From: CAWAMR01 sp963783095
Lineage (GTDB): Bacteria; Planctomycetota; Planctomycetia; Gemmatales; Gemmataceae
NCBI GenBank assembly: GCA_963783095.1
Contig: CAWAMR010000001.1
Coordinates: 248,001-312,000, forward strand
DNA: 64,000 nucleotides
Reading direction: 5' to 3'
Positions 35,381 through 46,121 of the stretch are shown here, one piece after another. Positions within the stretch are counted from its first letter, which is position 1, and each line of letters starts with the position of its first letter. The notes beneath the pieces are model-generated. The model ran no database searches. It was not told the DNA's origin and was given only the letters and a program-made list of their open reading frames with translations. The position numbers and the translations under genes were made by a program.

Positions 35381-38026
35381 ATGTTGGTTCGAATGCTTTG
35401 GCTTCTCTCCTTAACCTTCACTTTTCTCCTTTTATTACCTGCACCGGTTCGAGCTCAAGAAACCGCCCGAATCACCGCCTTCAAAGTCGGCCGGCTCTAC
35501 ACTGGTATCTCAGAACCGATCGAAAAGGCCGTTCTCGTCATCGAGAACGGGAAGATTCTCGCAGCGGGTAGTGAGACCGACGTCAAGATTCCGCAAGGTG
35601 CGGTGGTTCGCGTCCTGCCCGATGCTGTACTGATTCCCGGCCTGGTCGATTCGCACTCTCACATCGGTATTTATCCTCGTCCGCACGTCCACGCCAACAG
35701 CGACGGCAACGAAATGTCCGGCCCCGTGCAGCCTGGCTTGGCGCCATCGATTCGATCGACCCCAATGACCCAGGAATCCGCATGGCCCTTTCGGGCGGCT
35801 TGACTACCGCCAACATCATGCCGGGATCGGGCAACGTGATCGGCGGTCAGACGGTCTATGTCAAGCTGCGCGGCAAGACGATCGAGGCGATGCGGATTAC
35901 CGATCCCAAGAACCTGGGCGGTTTGAAGATGGCCAACGGCGAGAACCCCAAGGGCTACGGCAGAAAGGGACAGGCTCCCTTTACGCGGATGAAAGTGGCA
36001 TCGCTTCAACGGGAGCAATTCATCAAGGCCCGCGAGTATCAACAAAAATGGATGAAATACCGCGCGGCACTGAAGAAGAGCGACAAAGGTGAGAAAGCCG
36101 AGAAAGTCGATAAGCCGGAACTAGACATCAACATGGAACCTCTCGTCGAAGTGTTGGAGAAAAGGCGAACCGTTCATTTTCACTGTCACCGCGCCGATGA
36201 CTTGCTAACCGCGCTGCGAATTGCCGAAGAGTTCGGTTTCGAGATCGTTCTGCAGCACGGCACCGAAGGTTATCGCGTCGTGGATGAGTTGGTAAAGAAA
36301 AAGATCCCGGTTTCGCTGACGCTGGTCGATAGTCCCGGCGGCAAGGCCGAGGTGATGGCTCTGATCGAGGAAGCCGGCGCGATTCTGGACAAAGCCGGCG
36401 TGCTGGTTGCGATCAATACCGACGACTTCATCACCGAGTCGCGCTTTCTGCTCAGGACCGGCTCCATCGCCATTCGCGGCGGCATGTCGGAACTGGCAGC
36501 GCTGAAAGCATTGACGATCAATCCCGCCAAGATGATGCATCTCGATCATCGGGTCGGCTCCCTGGAACGCGGCAAAGATGCCGATTTCGTGATTCTCTCA
36601 GGCTCGCCGTTCAGCGCTTACACCTCAGTATTGGAGACCTATATCGATGGCGTCCGTGTGTTCGATCGATCCCAGAAAGCCGACTGGAGTTATCAAGCGG
36701 GCGGATTCGCTCTGCCGAAACCGAGTTCGTTGCCGAATACTCCGGCCTTGCTCAAGCCGTTAGCACCCGTGAAGACTCCCGAATCACCCAAGAACCAAGA
36801 GGACAAGCCAAGTAAAGTCCGCGCGATTCGAGCGGGGCGCATCCACACCATGTCGGGCAAGCCGATTTTGGATGGTGTGATCCTGATCGAGGACGGCAAG
36901 ATCAAGGCGATCGGGCCGGTTGGGGAGGTCGTCATTCCCAAGGGTGTCCCGATCATCGCGGTAGCGGAGGTGACGCCCGGTTTGATCGATGCTCATTCGG
37001 TTTGCGGCCTATCGGGTGCATGGAACATTTCGGCGGATCAGGATCAGGATGAAGCCAGCGATCCCAATCAGTCCGATCTGCGGGTGATCGATGGCTTTCA
37101 TCCCAATGAGCCTTTGTTGGAAATCCTGCGTTCCCAGGGCGTGACGACGATTCACACCATGCCGGGACGTGTCAACGTCATCGCGGGACAGACGGGCATC
37201 TTCCGAACTGCGGGATCGACCGTGGACCAAATGACCGTCCGATTCCCGGCGGGATTATTGGTGAATCTGGGCGAATCGTCCAAGGGCGGGAGCAAGGCCC
37301 CGATGACGCGCATGGCCACGGCCAAGCTGGTGCGGGATGCCTTTACTCAAGCCAAGAATTCTCTCGACAAGAAAGGAACACGCAATCTCAAGCACGAAGC
37401 GCTCTTGCCGATGTTGCAAGGGAAGGTTCCAGTGATTTTTAGCGCCATCGCGCGGATGATATCATGACGGGCTTACGTCTTGCCGAGGAGTTTTCGCTGA
37501 AGCCGATCCTGAGTCTTGCCACGGAAGCTTACTTGATACCGGAGGCGATCGAAAAAGCGAAGGTTCCGGTGATCGTCCATCCCACCATGCAGGCGCGGGC
37601 GGGAGCATGGAAACCTTGCACAGCTTCACCGGCACAGCGGCATTTCTTGCCGATCGCAAAATCCCGGTGGCGATATGCACGGCATTCGAAGGCTACGTCC
37701 CCAAAACGCGCGTATTGCGATCGGAAGCGTCGATGGGAATGGCGCACGGCTTGGGTCACGAGCGGGCACTGCGAGCCGTGACGATCGACGCCGCGAAAAT
37801 TCTTGGTTTGGACAAGGACTATGGAAGCATTGAAGTCGGGAAGATTGCCGACCTGGTGCTTTACGATGGCGACCCGCTGGAAAACGCAACGCATGTTGTT
37901 TATACGTTGATGAACGGCAAAATCGTCTACGATCGCGGCGAGTATTTGAAATTGCCATTTGCTCGGCGAGCGGTATTTGCGGGCAACAGCGGAGGCTTCG
38001 GCGGTTGTTGTTTAGGGGCGTGGTAG
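35381..38026 (+). CDS. Exported double amidohydrolase (three frameshifts)
   Basis: About 881 residues. A signal peptide (LWLLSLTFTFLLLLPAPVRA) is followed by two amidohydrolase halves. Half one: VLIPGLVDSHSHIG with the metal HxH, RTVHFHCHRADDLLTALRIA, IVLQHGTEGYRV and VAINTDDF. Half two begins near GRIHTMSGKPILDGV and repeats the layout (TPGLIDAHSVCG, RADDIMTGLRLAEEF, KILGLDKDYGSIEVGKIADL). In half two the HxH reads HSV and the HxxD-type histidines are reduced, so it is probably not catalytic. Single-base losses near 35735, 37446 and 37600 break the frame; each repair restores family motifs (for example FSAHRADDIMTG). Substrate unknown. Confidence 0.88.
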
Positions 38027-38057
38027 AGGATTGTTCTACGTCATTGGGAGAGGCACT

Positions 38058-38738
38058 ATGGCGGTGCTGCGAACTACGAATTGTCGGGCTCATGGGCATC
38101 CCGAGTTTGAGATTGCTTTTGATCCTGCTCTGGTACCCGTCGAGAATGATGTGCATTCGTTTCTCGCATGGCTTGAGCAATCGGTTGCTGAAGGTGAACA
38201 CTACTTGCCAGGCCAGACCTGCCAGGTTGGCTGGGCTATCACCGAAGTCCGGAGCGCAGGCGACGATTCGCTTTCGTTGTGGGAACCCGACATGCAATCG
38301 ATGCCGATCGTATGGGAGCAGACGGTAAGTAGAACATTGCGGGATCTGCGTCTTCAAAAAGATGTTGTCGAAAGCGTGCTTTCACCGGACGACCTGTCCT
38401 TCCCGTCGCTGCTTCAGTCGGGACTTATTTGTACTCGGTTGGGAACGACTACTGGGTTGATTATGGAGAGGGTCGAGGGGAGCGGAAACGATTCTGGATG
38501 GTTCTGCGGGTGTTACGACGCGGATCACGACCACAACGACGCAGCGGAGTTAAAGTGTGTTTCGTTATATGAGGCAGCTGTGTGCTACGCGCCGCAAATA
38601 GTGCCCTACCTGGCATTGCCTTCAGGCATATTGTTGAGCGTCTGCGATGGCATTCCGACAATCAATTTGAATGGTGAGCCGTTGGAGTTTAAACCGGGAA
38701 GCCTCCTGGCAACACGGCAGTCCGGTCTTTCAGAGTAG
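38058..38738 (+). CDS. Imm33/DUF2185-like protein
   Basis: A 226-residue protein. The first half has HGHPEFEIAFDPALVPVEND and QTCQVGWAITEVR. The second half has GWFCGCYDADHDHNDAAELK, a SLYEAAV helix and PYLALPSGILLSVCDGIPTI, ending LEFKPGSLLA. The DHDH...SLYE pattern recalls the Imm33/DUF2185 immunity-protein domain; I rank that as probable, not proven. No matching toxin gene is next to it, so any immunity role would be orphan. The ATG at 38058 was chosen; the frame is open nine codons further up. It begins 32 bases after the amidohydrolase stop. Confidence 0.7.
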   Translation: MAVLRTTNCRAHGHPEFEIAFDPALVPVENDVHSFLAWLEQSVAEGEHYLPGQTCQVGWAITEVRSAGDDSLSLWEPDMQSMPIVWEQTVSRTLRDLRLQKDVVESVLSPDDLSFPSLLQSGLICTRLGTTTGLIMERVEGSGNDSGWFCGCYDADHDHNDAAELKCVSLYEAAVCYAPQIVPYLALPSGILLSVCDGIPTINLNGEPLEFKPGSLLATRQSGLSE

Positions 38739-38865
38739 TCACATTCTTCTATGCGTGGTAGAATGGCGCGAGTGTTCTTCGTCCGTGTCCCCTAATCTCA
38801 AATGTCATCCGCTTATGTGCAGGTCGGCCTTTCCAGGCAGACCTGTTACCCGCAGGGGGAAAACG

Positions 38866-39115
38866 ATGGTCAACAAGCAAGCAGTATTGCAAACGATCCA
38901 AACATTACCAGACTCCGCGAACTGGACCAAGATTTGCGACGCACTTCTACATCTTGTTGCGCGGGAAGGTTCTTGCGCACGATCTTTCTCGATTGTATCT
39001 GGCCCAACTCACCCCTGAAGCGCTAGAGGAGTATGCCCACCCAAAACTCAACATTTCACTCGGCGACATGATCCAGGAACTGGAGGCTCGACATTCGGGC
39101 AAGGAATCGACATGA
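38866..39115 (+). CDS. Small antitoxin-like protein, first gene of a coupled pair (frameshifted)
   Basis: From ATG 38866 the frame reads MVNKQAVLQTIQTLPDSANW, then TKICDALLHLVARE before going wrong. Skipping one G near 38967 gives VLAHDLSRLYLAQLTPEALE and EYAHPKLNISLGDMIQELEA to a TGA at 39115, about 82 residues in all. The stop overlaps the next start (ATGA). A small helical protein coupled to a RelE-fold-like protein is the classic layout of a type II toxin-antitoxin pair; neither partner matches a family I know by name. Confidence 0.55.
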
Positions 39116-39444
39116 CCTCGTCGCCCGGTTCTGATCCATTTCGAGTCTCCATGTCCGCCGCGATTGGGCAACATCTTCGTCGTTTATCCGACCAAGCAAT
39201 GGCAGATCGTCAATTAGACGGGTTTCTCACGGCCCTTCGACATATCGATAACCGCTTGCGAAACGATCCCTTTAATTTCGGAGAAGAACTGTTCGACCTG
39301 CGACAGCCTCGAGCGACTGTGAAAATGGCTATCTGGCTGCCGATAGTAGTCGACTTCGGAGTCTATCCCGATCAACGAATTGTGCTGATTCGCGGTTTCC
39401 GTTATCTCGCGCCGCCAAGTCGTTCTTCCAACAATGGAACTTGA
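39112..39444 (+). CDS. RelE/ParE-like small protein, second gene of the pair
   Basis: A 110-residue basic protein starting at the ATG that overlaps the upstream stop by four bases. Helices at the start (QHLRRLSDQAMADRQLDGFL, ALRHIDNRLRND) lead into strands (TVKMAIWLPIVVDFGVYPDQ, RIVLIRGFRYLAP), an order that recalls the RelE/ParE toxin fold. Key toxin residues cannot be assigned, so the call rests on size, fold pattern and gene order. If correct, it would act on translating ribosomes or gyrase. Confidence 0.5.
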   Translation: MTSSPGSDPFRVSMSAAIGQHLRRLSDQAMADRQLDGFLTALRHIDNRLRNDPFNFGEELFDLRQPRATVKMAIWLPIVVDFGVYPDQRIVLIRGFRYLAPPSRSSNNGT

Positions 39445-39583
39445 TGGTGGATCGAATTGTGCGTCGCGATTCGCATGGTTCGCCTTGCAACGGCAGAAGT
39501 CTCCCTTCCCATTTCGACACTCGGTACTTAGGATAATCACACCTCAAACAAGGTATTCCGATCCGTTGAGACACGATCATTCC

Positions 39584-40192
39584 ATGAAACCAACGACTTC
39601 CGATTCGTGGCGGCCTCTGGCACTCCTTTTAGTGGGTGTTGCCATTCCGTGCGCCATCCTTATTCGACTGATCCCATACGAATATCGCATGCCAAACCTT
39701 GCCCTGAACGGAGCATTGTTTTTGTTCGCCGGAGCCAGACTGGGCCCCTGGCCCTGGCGCGTCTTGCCGTTTATTGCCACGGCGGTCGTCGATCTTTACT
39801 TCGTGGGTATCAAGTATGGCGGGCCATCACCCTTGATTTATGCGAGTTACGGCCTGTATTTGCTGCTGGCGCGCTGGCAACTGGCGCGCTCGGAATCGCC
39901 CTGGCGAATTGGTGCCGTTACCTTGGCCGGCAGTGTGCAGTTCTTCCTCATCTCGAACTTTAGCGTCTGGCTCGATTGTGTGCTGAAGCCGGAAATGTAC
40001 TCGGGTGGCCGCGCCTTTTATCCGGCTACATTCGATGGCTTGATGACCTGTTATGAGAGAGGACTGCCCTTTTTCCGAGGCACGCTGATTAGTGATGTCT
40101 GCTTCAGCGCGGTGTTATTTGGAGCACACGCCATACTCGCGCGAGCTTATTTCCCCGCCGAGCAAGTTAGCAGAACGGAGGCCGTGCAATGA
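39584..40192 (+). CDS. DUF6580 family membrane protein (putative transport)
   Basis: A 202-residue integral membrane protein with about five helices (LALLLVGVAIPCAILIRLI, NLALNGALFLFAGARLGPW, ASYGLYLLLARWQL, ISDVCFSAVLFGAHAILA). NLALNGALFLFAGARLGPWP and ISNFSVWLDC and the TCYERGLPFFRGTLISD loop are typical of DUF6580, which resembles the substrate-binding S component of ECF-type transporters. Substrate unknown. ATG at 39584; an open stretch before it is probably not coding. Its stop overlaps the YciI start. Confidence 0.85.
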   Translation: MKPTTSDSWRPLALLLVGVAIPCAILIRLIPYEYRMPNLALNGALFLFAGARLGPWPWRVLPFIATAVVDLYFVGIKYGGPSPLIYASYGLYLLLARWQLARSESPWRIGAVTLAGSVQFFLISNFSVWLDCVLKPEMYSGGRAFYPATFDGLMTCYERGLPFFRGTLISDVCFSAVLFGAHAILARAYFPAEQVSRTEAVQ

Positions 40193-40479
40193 AGTTCGCC
40201 GCCATTATCGATTATCTGCAAGACAAGGACAAAGTTGCCGCAATCCGGCCCACTCATCGACAATATCTGACGAGTTTACTTCAAGCCGGGAAGATTTTTG
40301 CCACCGGCCCGTTCACCGACGATTCGGGCGCGCTGATCGTCTATGAGGCCGAGACAGCGGAAGAAGCCGAGCAGTTATTGAAAGCCGATCCCTTTCACGC
40401 CGGTGGGGTTTTCCTGAAATGGCAAATCCGGGCCTGGAAAGTTGTGATGGGTAACCCGGGGTTGATGCCAACTTCGTAG
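40189..40479 (+). CDS. YciI family protein
   Basis: A 96-residue YciI-like (ferredoxin-fold) protein. IRPTHRQYLTSLLQAGKIFA carries the conserved His of the family and TGPFTDDSGALIVYEAETAE, then LLKADPFHAGGVF gives the Asp/Pro-Phe loop. YciI proteins bind small aromatic or chlorinated ligands in the known structures; the role here is unknown. The start overlaps the previous stop by four bases (ATGA), so the two are translated together. Confidence 0.9.
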   Translation: MKFAAIIDYLQDKDKVAAIRPTHRQYLTSLLQAGKIFATGPFTDDSGALIVYEAETAEEAEQLLKADPFHAGGVFLKWQIRAWKVVMGNPGLMPTS

Positions 40480-40491
40480 TTTTCAGTTTTC

Positions 40492-40585
40492 AGTGTTCAG
40501 TGTTCAGCAAGACAAAGATTCCATGCATCATCCTCTGACGATTCGGCGATTGAACTGAACACTGAACACCGAACACTGAACACTA
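40492..40585. terminator. Inverted repeats of GTTCAGT units between convergent genes
   Basis: AGTGTTCAGTGTTCAG (40492-40507) can pair with CTGAACACTGAACA-like units from 40555 on (a second set follows at 40571-40583). Both arms consist of tandem seven-base units, so several registers are possible. It lies between the convergent YciI gene and the pseudokinase gene and probably terminates both. Confidence 0.6.
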
Positions 40586-42179
40586 CTATCTGAGTTCAAA
40601 CTCCAATTCACCCGCCGAGCCTTGGTCGGTGCCGATGTGCAGTTCGCAGCGAATCGCTTCACCGTGATAGCTTCCCTCGATGCTGATCGGCACTCGACGC
40701 AGGATCATCGGGCTTTGCCACTCGATATCCTGATTCTCCTCTGCTGCATTTCCGCCCTCGACGAGCCAGCGCAGGCCAATCCAATCGCCTTTTTGATACT
40801 TGCCTTTCAGGACGATGCTCGCCAGCTTTTGCGGCGGATTCGGTAGGTGTTTCGCCAGCTTCAAGAGCCGGTCTTCGTCGCGGGATTCATGCACGTACGC
40901 ATGAAGGACGACCGCCTGTCCCGGTATCGTTGCTCCCGGTCCAAAGAGAGTGATCTGCACTTCTTCGGGCTTCGGCTGCCACAAGGAGAGCGATTTCCAG
41001 ACACTGCTTCCCGTACGGCGCGGCAGCGTGATCGTGTCAGGCTCTAATGGTACGACTTCCCCGGACCGGTTCAAAATGAGCCGGCGTTTCGGGTGCGGTG
41101 TCTGTATATCCACGGAAATCGGCGATGAGGACGCCGAACGATTGGCCAGTTTTGCCAATTCGTCGATCAACTCCTGCCAGCGCCGATAGCGCTCGAGCGG
41201 TGACTTGTTCATGAGCCGATCGATGATGTGCACAAGCGCGGCAGGGACATCGGGATTTAGTGCGGCGATGGGTGTCGGAGTTTGCTTTTGATGGGCGATA
41301 ACCTTGTCGATGCAGCTCCCACCCGGAAACGGATATCGTCCGGTGGCCGCGAAATACAGCGAACACCCCAAGCTATATTGATCGCCTAGAGGCGTCCACT
41401 TCGATGAATCGGCCACCGATTCCGGAGCGGCACATTCCAACATCCCCGAAACCATCCCGGCCCGCGAGATCGTATCGACCAGTTCGCTGTCGCTGTCGCT
41501 ATTGTCTGCGAGCAATGCGCCGATTCCGAAGTCCAGCAGTTGTACTTGCCCCTTCGGACCCAACAGAATATTGCTCGGCTTGATCAGTCCGTGCACGAGG
41601 CTTGCGCGATGGCAAACGCTCAGAGCCTCGGCCAATTTCCGGCCAAGGCGGCGCCGCTTCGCCCGGCAAAACCGGTCCAAACTCTCGAACCAGCGCTTCG
41701 AGATTTCGACCCTCGGCAAACGGCCAGACGAGATAATGTGATCCGTGCGCGGTTCCAACATCGACGAAAGGAATCACGCCCGGGTGTTGCGGCAAATTGG
41801 CAAAGGTTTGAATCTGCGACCTCACCAGACGGATGTTCCATTGCTCGCGCTTGGGCAACACCTTGATCAAGTAGGCTCGTCGGTCGGAGACGCCGCAGCT
41901 CCGATAGACCGGCCCAAGACTTCCGGAACCGATCAAATCGATGAGCCGATACAGACCCAACGTCAGTTTGCCGATATTTCCTTCCAACACCCGCCGTGCT
42001 TGATAACCGGTAAGACAACCTTGGTCGACGAGGAATTGCGCGAAGGCACGAGAATCTTGTTGGACGGAGGCATCCTTGAATTCTTGAAAAAGCTCCATCA
42101 ACCGGTACGGGTGGACCAGTCTTGCTTCGGCAAGTTCTTCGATAAGCCGTTCAGTGCTGTCCCGATCACGTACTGTCAT
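40586..42179 (-). CDS. Predicted pseudokinase with C-terminal unknown domain (frameshifted)
   Basis: About 530 residues. An N-terminal helical region (STERLIEELAEARLVHPYRL) and a kinase fold follow: GSGSLGPVYR, Lys106 in AYLIKVL, then after the break LVHGLIKPSNILL and LLDFGIGALL. The catalytic HRD is HGL here, so the essential Asp is missing, although the DFG is kept. The C-lobe is present (LGDQYSLGCSLYFAATGRYP). The last 200 residues (PRRTGSSVWKSLSLWQPKPE to GELEFELR) are beta-rich and unlike known sensors; no membrane helix is seen. Removing one C near 41650 joins LPGEAA to RLGRKLAEALSV. A signalling or scaffold role is likely. Confidence 0.85.
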
Positions 42180-42709
42180 GAACGTGCTCCCTGAATTGGT
42201 GTCGAGGGATCACAACCAACCAGAAAAAGACGAGCGTCAGGCGATGAGACAAATGGGAAAGGGGAGATGTTTGTCTCAGATGGAAGTATAATCGAAGCGT
42301 TATCGTCGATCCAAGGGGTGGGATCGCGAAAAAAGGGCAAGATCCCGGCTTCAATTCAGGGCGGACAGGAGAAATCCGCCTCGAAATCGATAATCTCAAT
42401 CGATTTGAAGCGGGAACGAAGGGTGCGGCAAATTCTTCTGGCGAGAGGGTTACCGATACCATCTGCGGCTTATCCCCTCTTCCCTTTACTCAGAGGAGAG
42501 GGGATAAGAGTTGCAACCTGCATCCTGCCAGGAAAAATTGCCACACCCCATCGAAGAGGCTGCACTGTGGTCGCCTTTGCCTTGACTCCTCTGGGGTCGA
42601 AAACGCACCGCATTGATCCTCTTGGTGACCGATTGCTACTGGCGACATTCATCTTTCACCGTAGGATGAACGACACGTTTCTTGCGAACTCGTAACGGGA
42701 GCTTCCATC
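42180..42709. other. 530-base region without a convincing gene; two hairpins
   Basis: This separates the divergent pseudokinase and spermidine synthase-like genes. A 9-bp inverted repeat (TGAGACAAA, 42245-42253, with TTTGTCTCA, 42270-42278) and a 12-bp one (CTTATCCCCTCT, 42469-42480, with AGAGGGGATAAG, 42497-42508) are present. A TATAAT sequence near 42288 is too far from the next start to interpret. A 142-codon open frame here has no protein-like composition. Confidence 0.5.
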
Positions 42710-45700
42710 GTGCCGCTGCTTTTTGCTCTGACGATGTTTGTCAGTGCGACACTTTTGTTTCTCGTCGAACCCATGGTCGGCAAGATGATCCTCCCCTTGC
42801 TTGGGGGAACTCCTGCGGTTTGGAACACGTGCATGGTGTTCTTTCAGGCACTCTTGCTGTTCGGCTATTTCTATTCCCATCATCTCACTGCAAGTCGCCC
42901 GCCGCGTCGGCAGATCACCGTGCACATGGCCATTCTCGGCTGCGCCATCGGGATTCTGGGGATCGGTGCGCTGTTGGCCGACAATCACTCGCCGATTCCG
43001 ATCGTCAAAAGCATTTCGCCGCAAGGGGATGAGTATCCCTTCTTCGGCGTCATTGTGCTGTTGACCGTCGCCATCGGGTTGCCTTTCTTTGTGTTGTGTA
43101 CCAGCGCGCCGCTATTGCAAAAGTGGTTTGGTGAGACGGGCCATCCCTCGGCGAAAGATCCTTACTTTCTCTACGGAGCGAGTAACTTCGGCAGTTTGCT
43201 GGCGCTGGTGGCGTATCCTACCGTCGTGGAGCCTAACCTGCGCCTCATTCACCAGGCCTGGTTATTCGCGCTAGGCTACGGAGTGTTGTTGATCTTGATG
43301 GTTTACTGCGCCAATGCCGTCAAGAATCCCGTTGTGGCGGTGCGCAAGGGCGGCAATGTCCCGCCCAGGCTCGACGACCCGCCGCCCACCCTGGCGCGGA
43401 AACTCCGCTGGCTGATGCTGGCCGCTGTCCCGTCGAGTTTGATGCTGGGCGTTACCACCTACATTTCAACCGATATGGCCTCGATCCCGCTGTTGTGGAT
43501 CATTCCTCTATCGCTCTATCTCATCACGTTTATTCTGGTTTTTTCCCACTGGGGCAGACATCTTTTCACTCCGATATTCTCTCTGTTTTCGGGCGCTGTG
43601 AATGCATTTGGGGGAGAAGTCGAGCAGGCGCAGGACGACCATATCTTCTACGTCTTGCTGGCCCCGGTCCTGATCCTGTTAATCGCCTTCCTGTTGACTT
43701 CGCATGTGACGGCCAAGTTTAGCCTGCAATTGCTCTTGCACATGGCGACCTTCTTCGTGGTGGCAATGCTCTGTCACGGCGAGCTGGCCCGAAGTCGGCC
43801 CTCCACCCGATATTTGACGAATTTCTATCTCATCATGTCGTTGGGCGGGATGATCGGCGGCATGTTCAACGCGCTGGCAGCTCCGATTATTTTTGATTTC
43901 GTCAGCGAATATCCGATCACGCTGGTTCTGGCCTGCTTCCTGTTGCCGAGCATGTTCCCCGCGTCCAAGCGAAATTCATGGGCACCGTGGCTCGATGTGT
44001 TGATACCTCTGCTCATGTTCTCGCTGTGCCGGGTCTTGCAATCGAATGAGATCGAGATTCGCGATTTTCTCTTCAAACACGGACGAACGATTCTTGCGGG
44101 ATCGATCGCATTCACCATACCGGCGTCGGTTGCGCTGTTCCTGGGATACCAGTTGGAACGCAATGGCCGCTTTTGCATTTCTCTGTCGATGCTGTTGGTC
44201 GTCTCCGGGCTTGGCTATTTGCTGATGTGGTTGCCCGTAGACGGGATGAAACCCGAATTGCAGAAGCCCGACGTGGTAATCGAAGGTGACCCATACCTTG
44301 AATACTACGACCAGAGAAAGTTTGAAATCCTCGATTTGTTGCGGTTCGCACCAGCTGCGCTCGGGCTGATCGCGTTTGGACTTTATTGGCGCAGCAAAGT
44401 GGCTTCAACTGCCTTTTACCAATATCTGGTGATCGGAGGCAGCGGAGTTTGCGTTGGGCTGGCCAGTGCTGTCCTTTTTGGGGAAATGTTGCGCGACCGG
44501 TTAAGCCCCTGGGAAAATCCTTCCGACGCGGAACGGGTACGCGACACCATTCGTCAAATCACCATTTACGGCCTGCCCGCAATGCTCTGCTATCTCTTCG
44601 TGGAGCGCCCATTCGCTTCGGCGGTGCAGTGGCAGGGTTGTGGCTGGCTTCCTACTTCACCGAGATGAAGGCCATCTACGACCAGGATTTCCTGCGGCTT
44701 TCGGGGCGAGGCGGGCTGGTTCGAGAGATGTACAACGAATGCGACAGCCCGCCGGGGAGCCTGGAGTTTTACTACACGCGAACCTTTTTTGGCCGGATGA
44801 AAATTCAGCCCGGCGATACTTATGGACAAACGGTTCAGTTGGTGCATGGCACAACCGTTCACGGTTTGCAAAATCGCTATGGCGATGCCCATTCGATCAA
44901 ACTCATGGTCAATACGCTGGCTCCTACCAGTCCCCTGGGTTGTTATGCAGCGGTCTTGGGAGTGTCCGACCAGCCGGAATGGCAATTCCCGGGCCGGGAG
45001 CCTTTGACTTACTACCATCGCACAGGCCCGGTGGGGTCGATGTTCGAGAGCTTTTACGATCGTCTCAAAACAGACGGCAGTGCCAACAGCGATGTGGCCT
45101 GCATTGGTCTTGGAACTGGTTCGCTGTCGAGTTACGGCCTGAATACCCAGATGATGAAGCTCTTCAACCGCGAAGGTCAGAAGCATCGACTCACTTTTTT
45201 TGAAATCGATCAAACGGTGCGCCGACTGGTTGAACCGCCGAGATTTTTCACGTTTGTGGATAAAGCTCGTCAGCAAGGCGTGAACATCGACTTCGAAATG
45301 GGCGATGCGCGCATCACGATGGAGCGAGTGAATCGCAAATTCGGCATGATGCTGATAGATGCCTTCAGTTCCGATGCGATCCCTGCTCACTTATTGACCA
45401 AGGAAGCGGTGCAACTCTACTTCGACAAGTTGGACGAAGAAGGGCTGCTGGCGATTCACATCTCCAATCGCTACATGAATCTGGAACCGGTCGTCGATCG
45501 AATCGCCAAAGAATTGGGGGTAGAGGCTCGCGTGATGCACGGGCGCAGCGATCCGTGGGATGAGAAAATCGAAAGGCGTGTGCGCACTCCCAGGAGCTGG
45601 ATGATCAATGTCGAAGTCGAAGTTGATCAGGGCCGTCCGGTGACGATATCGCCGAAGGGGGCCGGCAAGTCCGCCTCCACCTGGATCGTGCTGGCGCGAA

Positions 45701-45972
45701 AGAAGGAATATCTTCGTCTAATCGAAGCCGCGACCGAGCGTTGGCGAAGCCAAATACCCACAGGGCATTTCATTGCGCCGGATGGCACCGACTTCAAACT
45801 AGCGAACGACAATCCGAACCAATACGTGCCCGAGAAAGGCGAACGAACCTACGACATTCGCGATCAATGGATGACGCTAAGGGGCAATCCCAAAGTCGGT
45901 TTGTGGACCGACGATTATTATTCGATCTTGAGCGTATTGACCGGGGAGTGGAAGTTCTGGGCCAAAGATTGA
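42710..45972 (+). CDS. Fused multispanning membrane/spermidine synthase-like protein (frameshifted)
   Basis: About 1087 residues. The first 640 form many membrane helices (FALTMFVSATLLFLVEPMVG, LLLHMATFFVVAMLC, LVLACFLLPSMFPA and others). The last 400 are a spermidine synthase-type Rossmann domain: DVACIGLGTGSLSSYG for SAM-like binding, LTFFEIDQTVRRLV, FGMMLIDAFSSDAIPAHLLT, and GLLAIHISNRYMNL. The frame breaks near 44614, where a missing C joins CYLFVERPF to RFGGAVAGLWLAS. Such fused proteins are common in planctomycetes and not proven to make polyamines. GTG start at 42710 has GGGAG upstream. Confidence 0.9.
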
Positions 45973-46121
45973 GGCCGCAGCGGTGTACAGCATTCGATCA
46001 GAGCTGGGCAATATCTGATCTGTGTGCTTGCCGTGGGAATGAGATGGCTCTGATGCTCGACGAGCCATTTGCTGCTGCGATCGTAGCGGAGCTGTTCCAT
46101 TCAAACACCTACCGTTTCGCC

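Noticed and set aside
42267..42695. A 142-codon plus-strand frame before the spermidine synthase-like gene.
   Set aside because: Composition is not protein-like, there is no ribosome site, and it runs through a hairpin.
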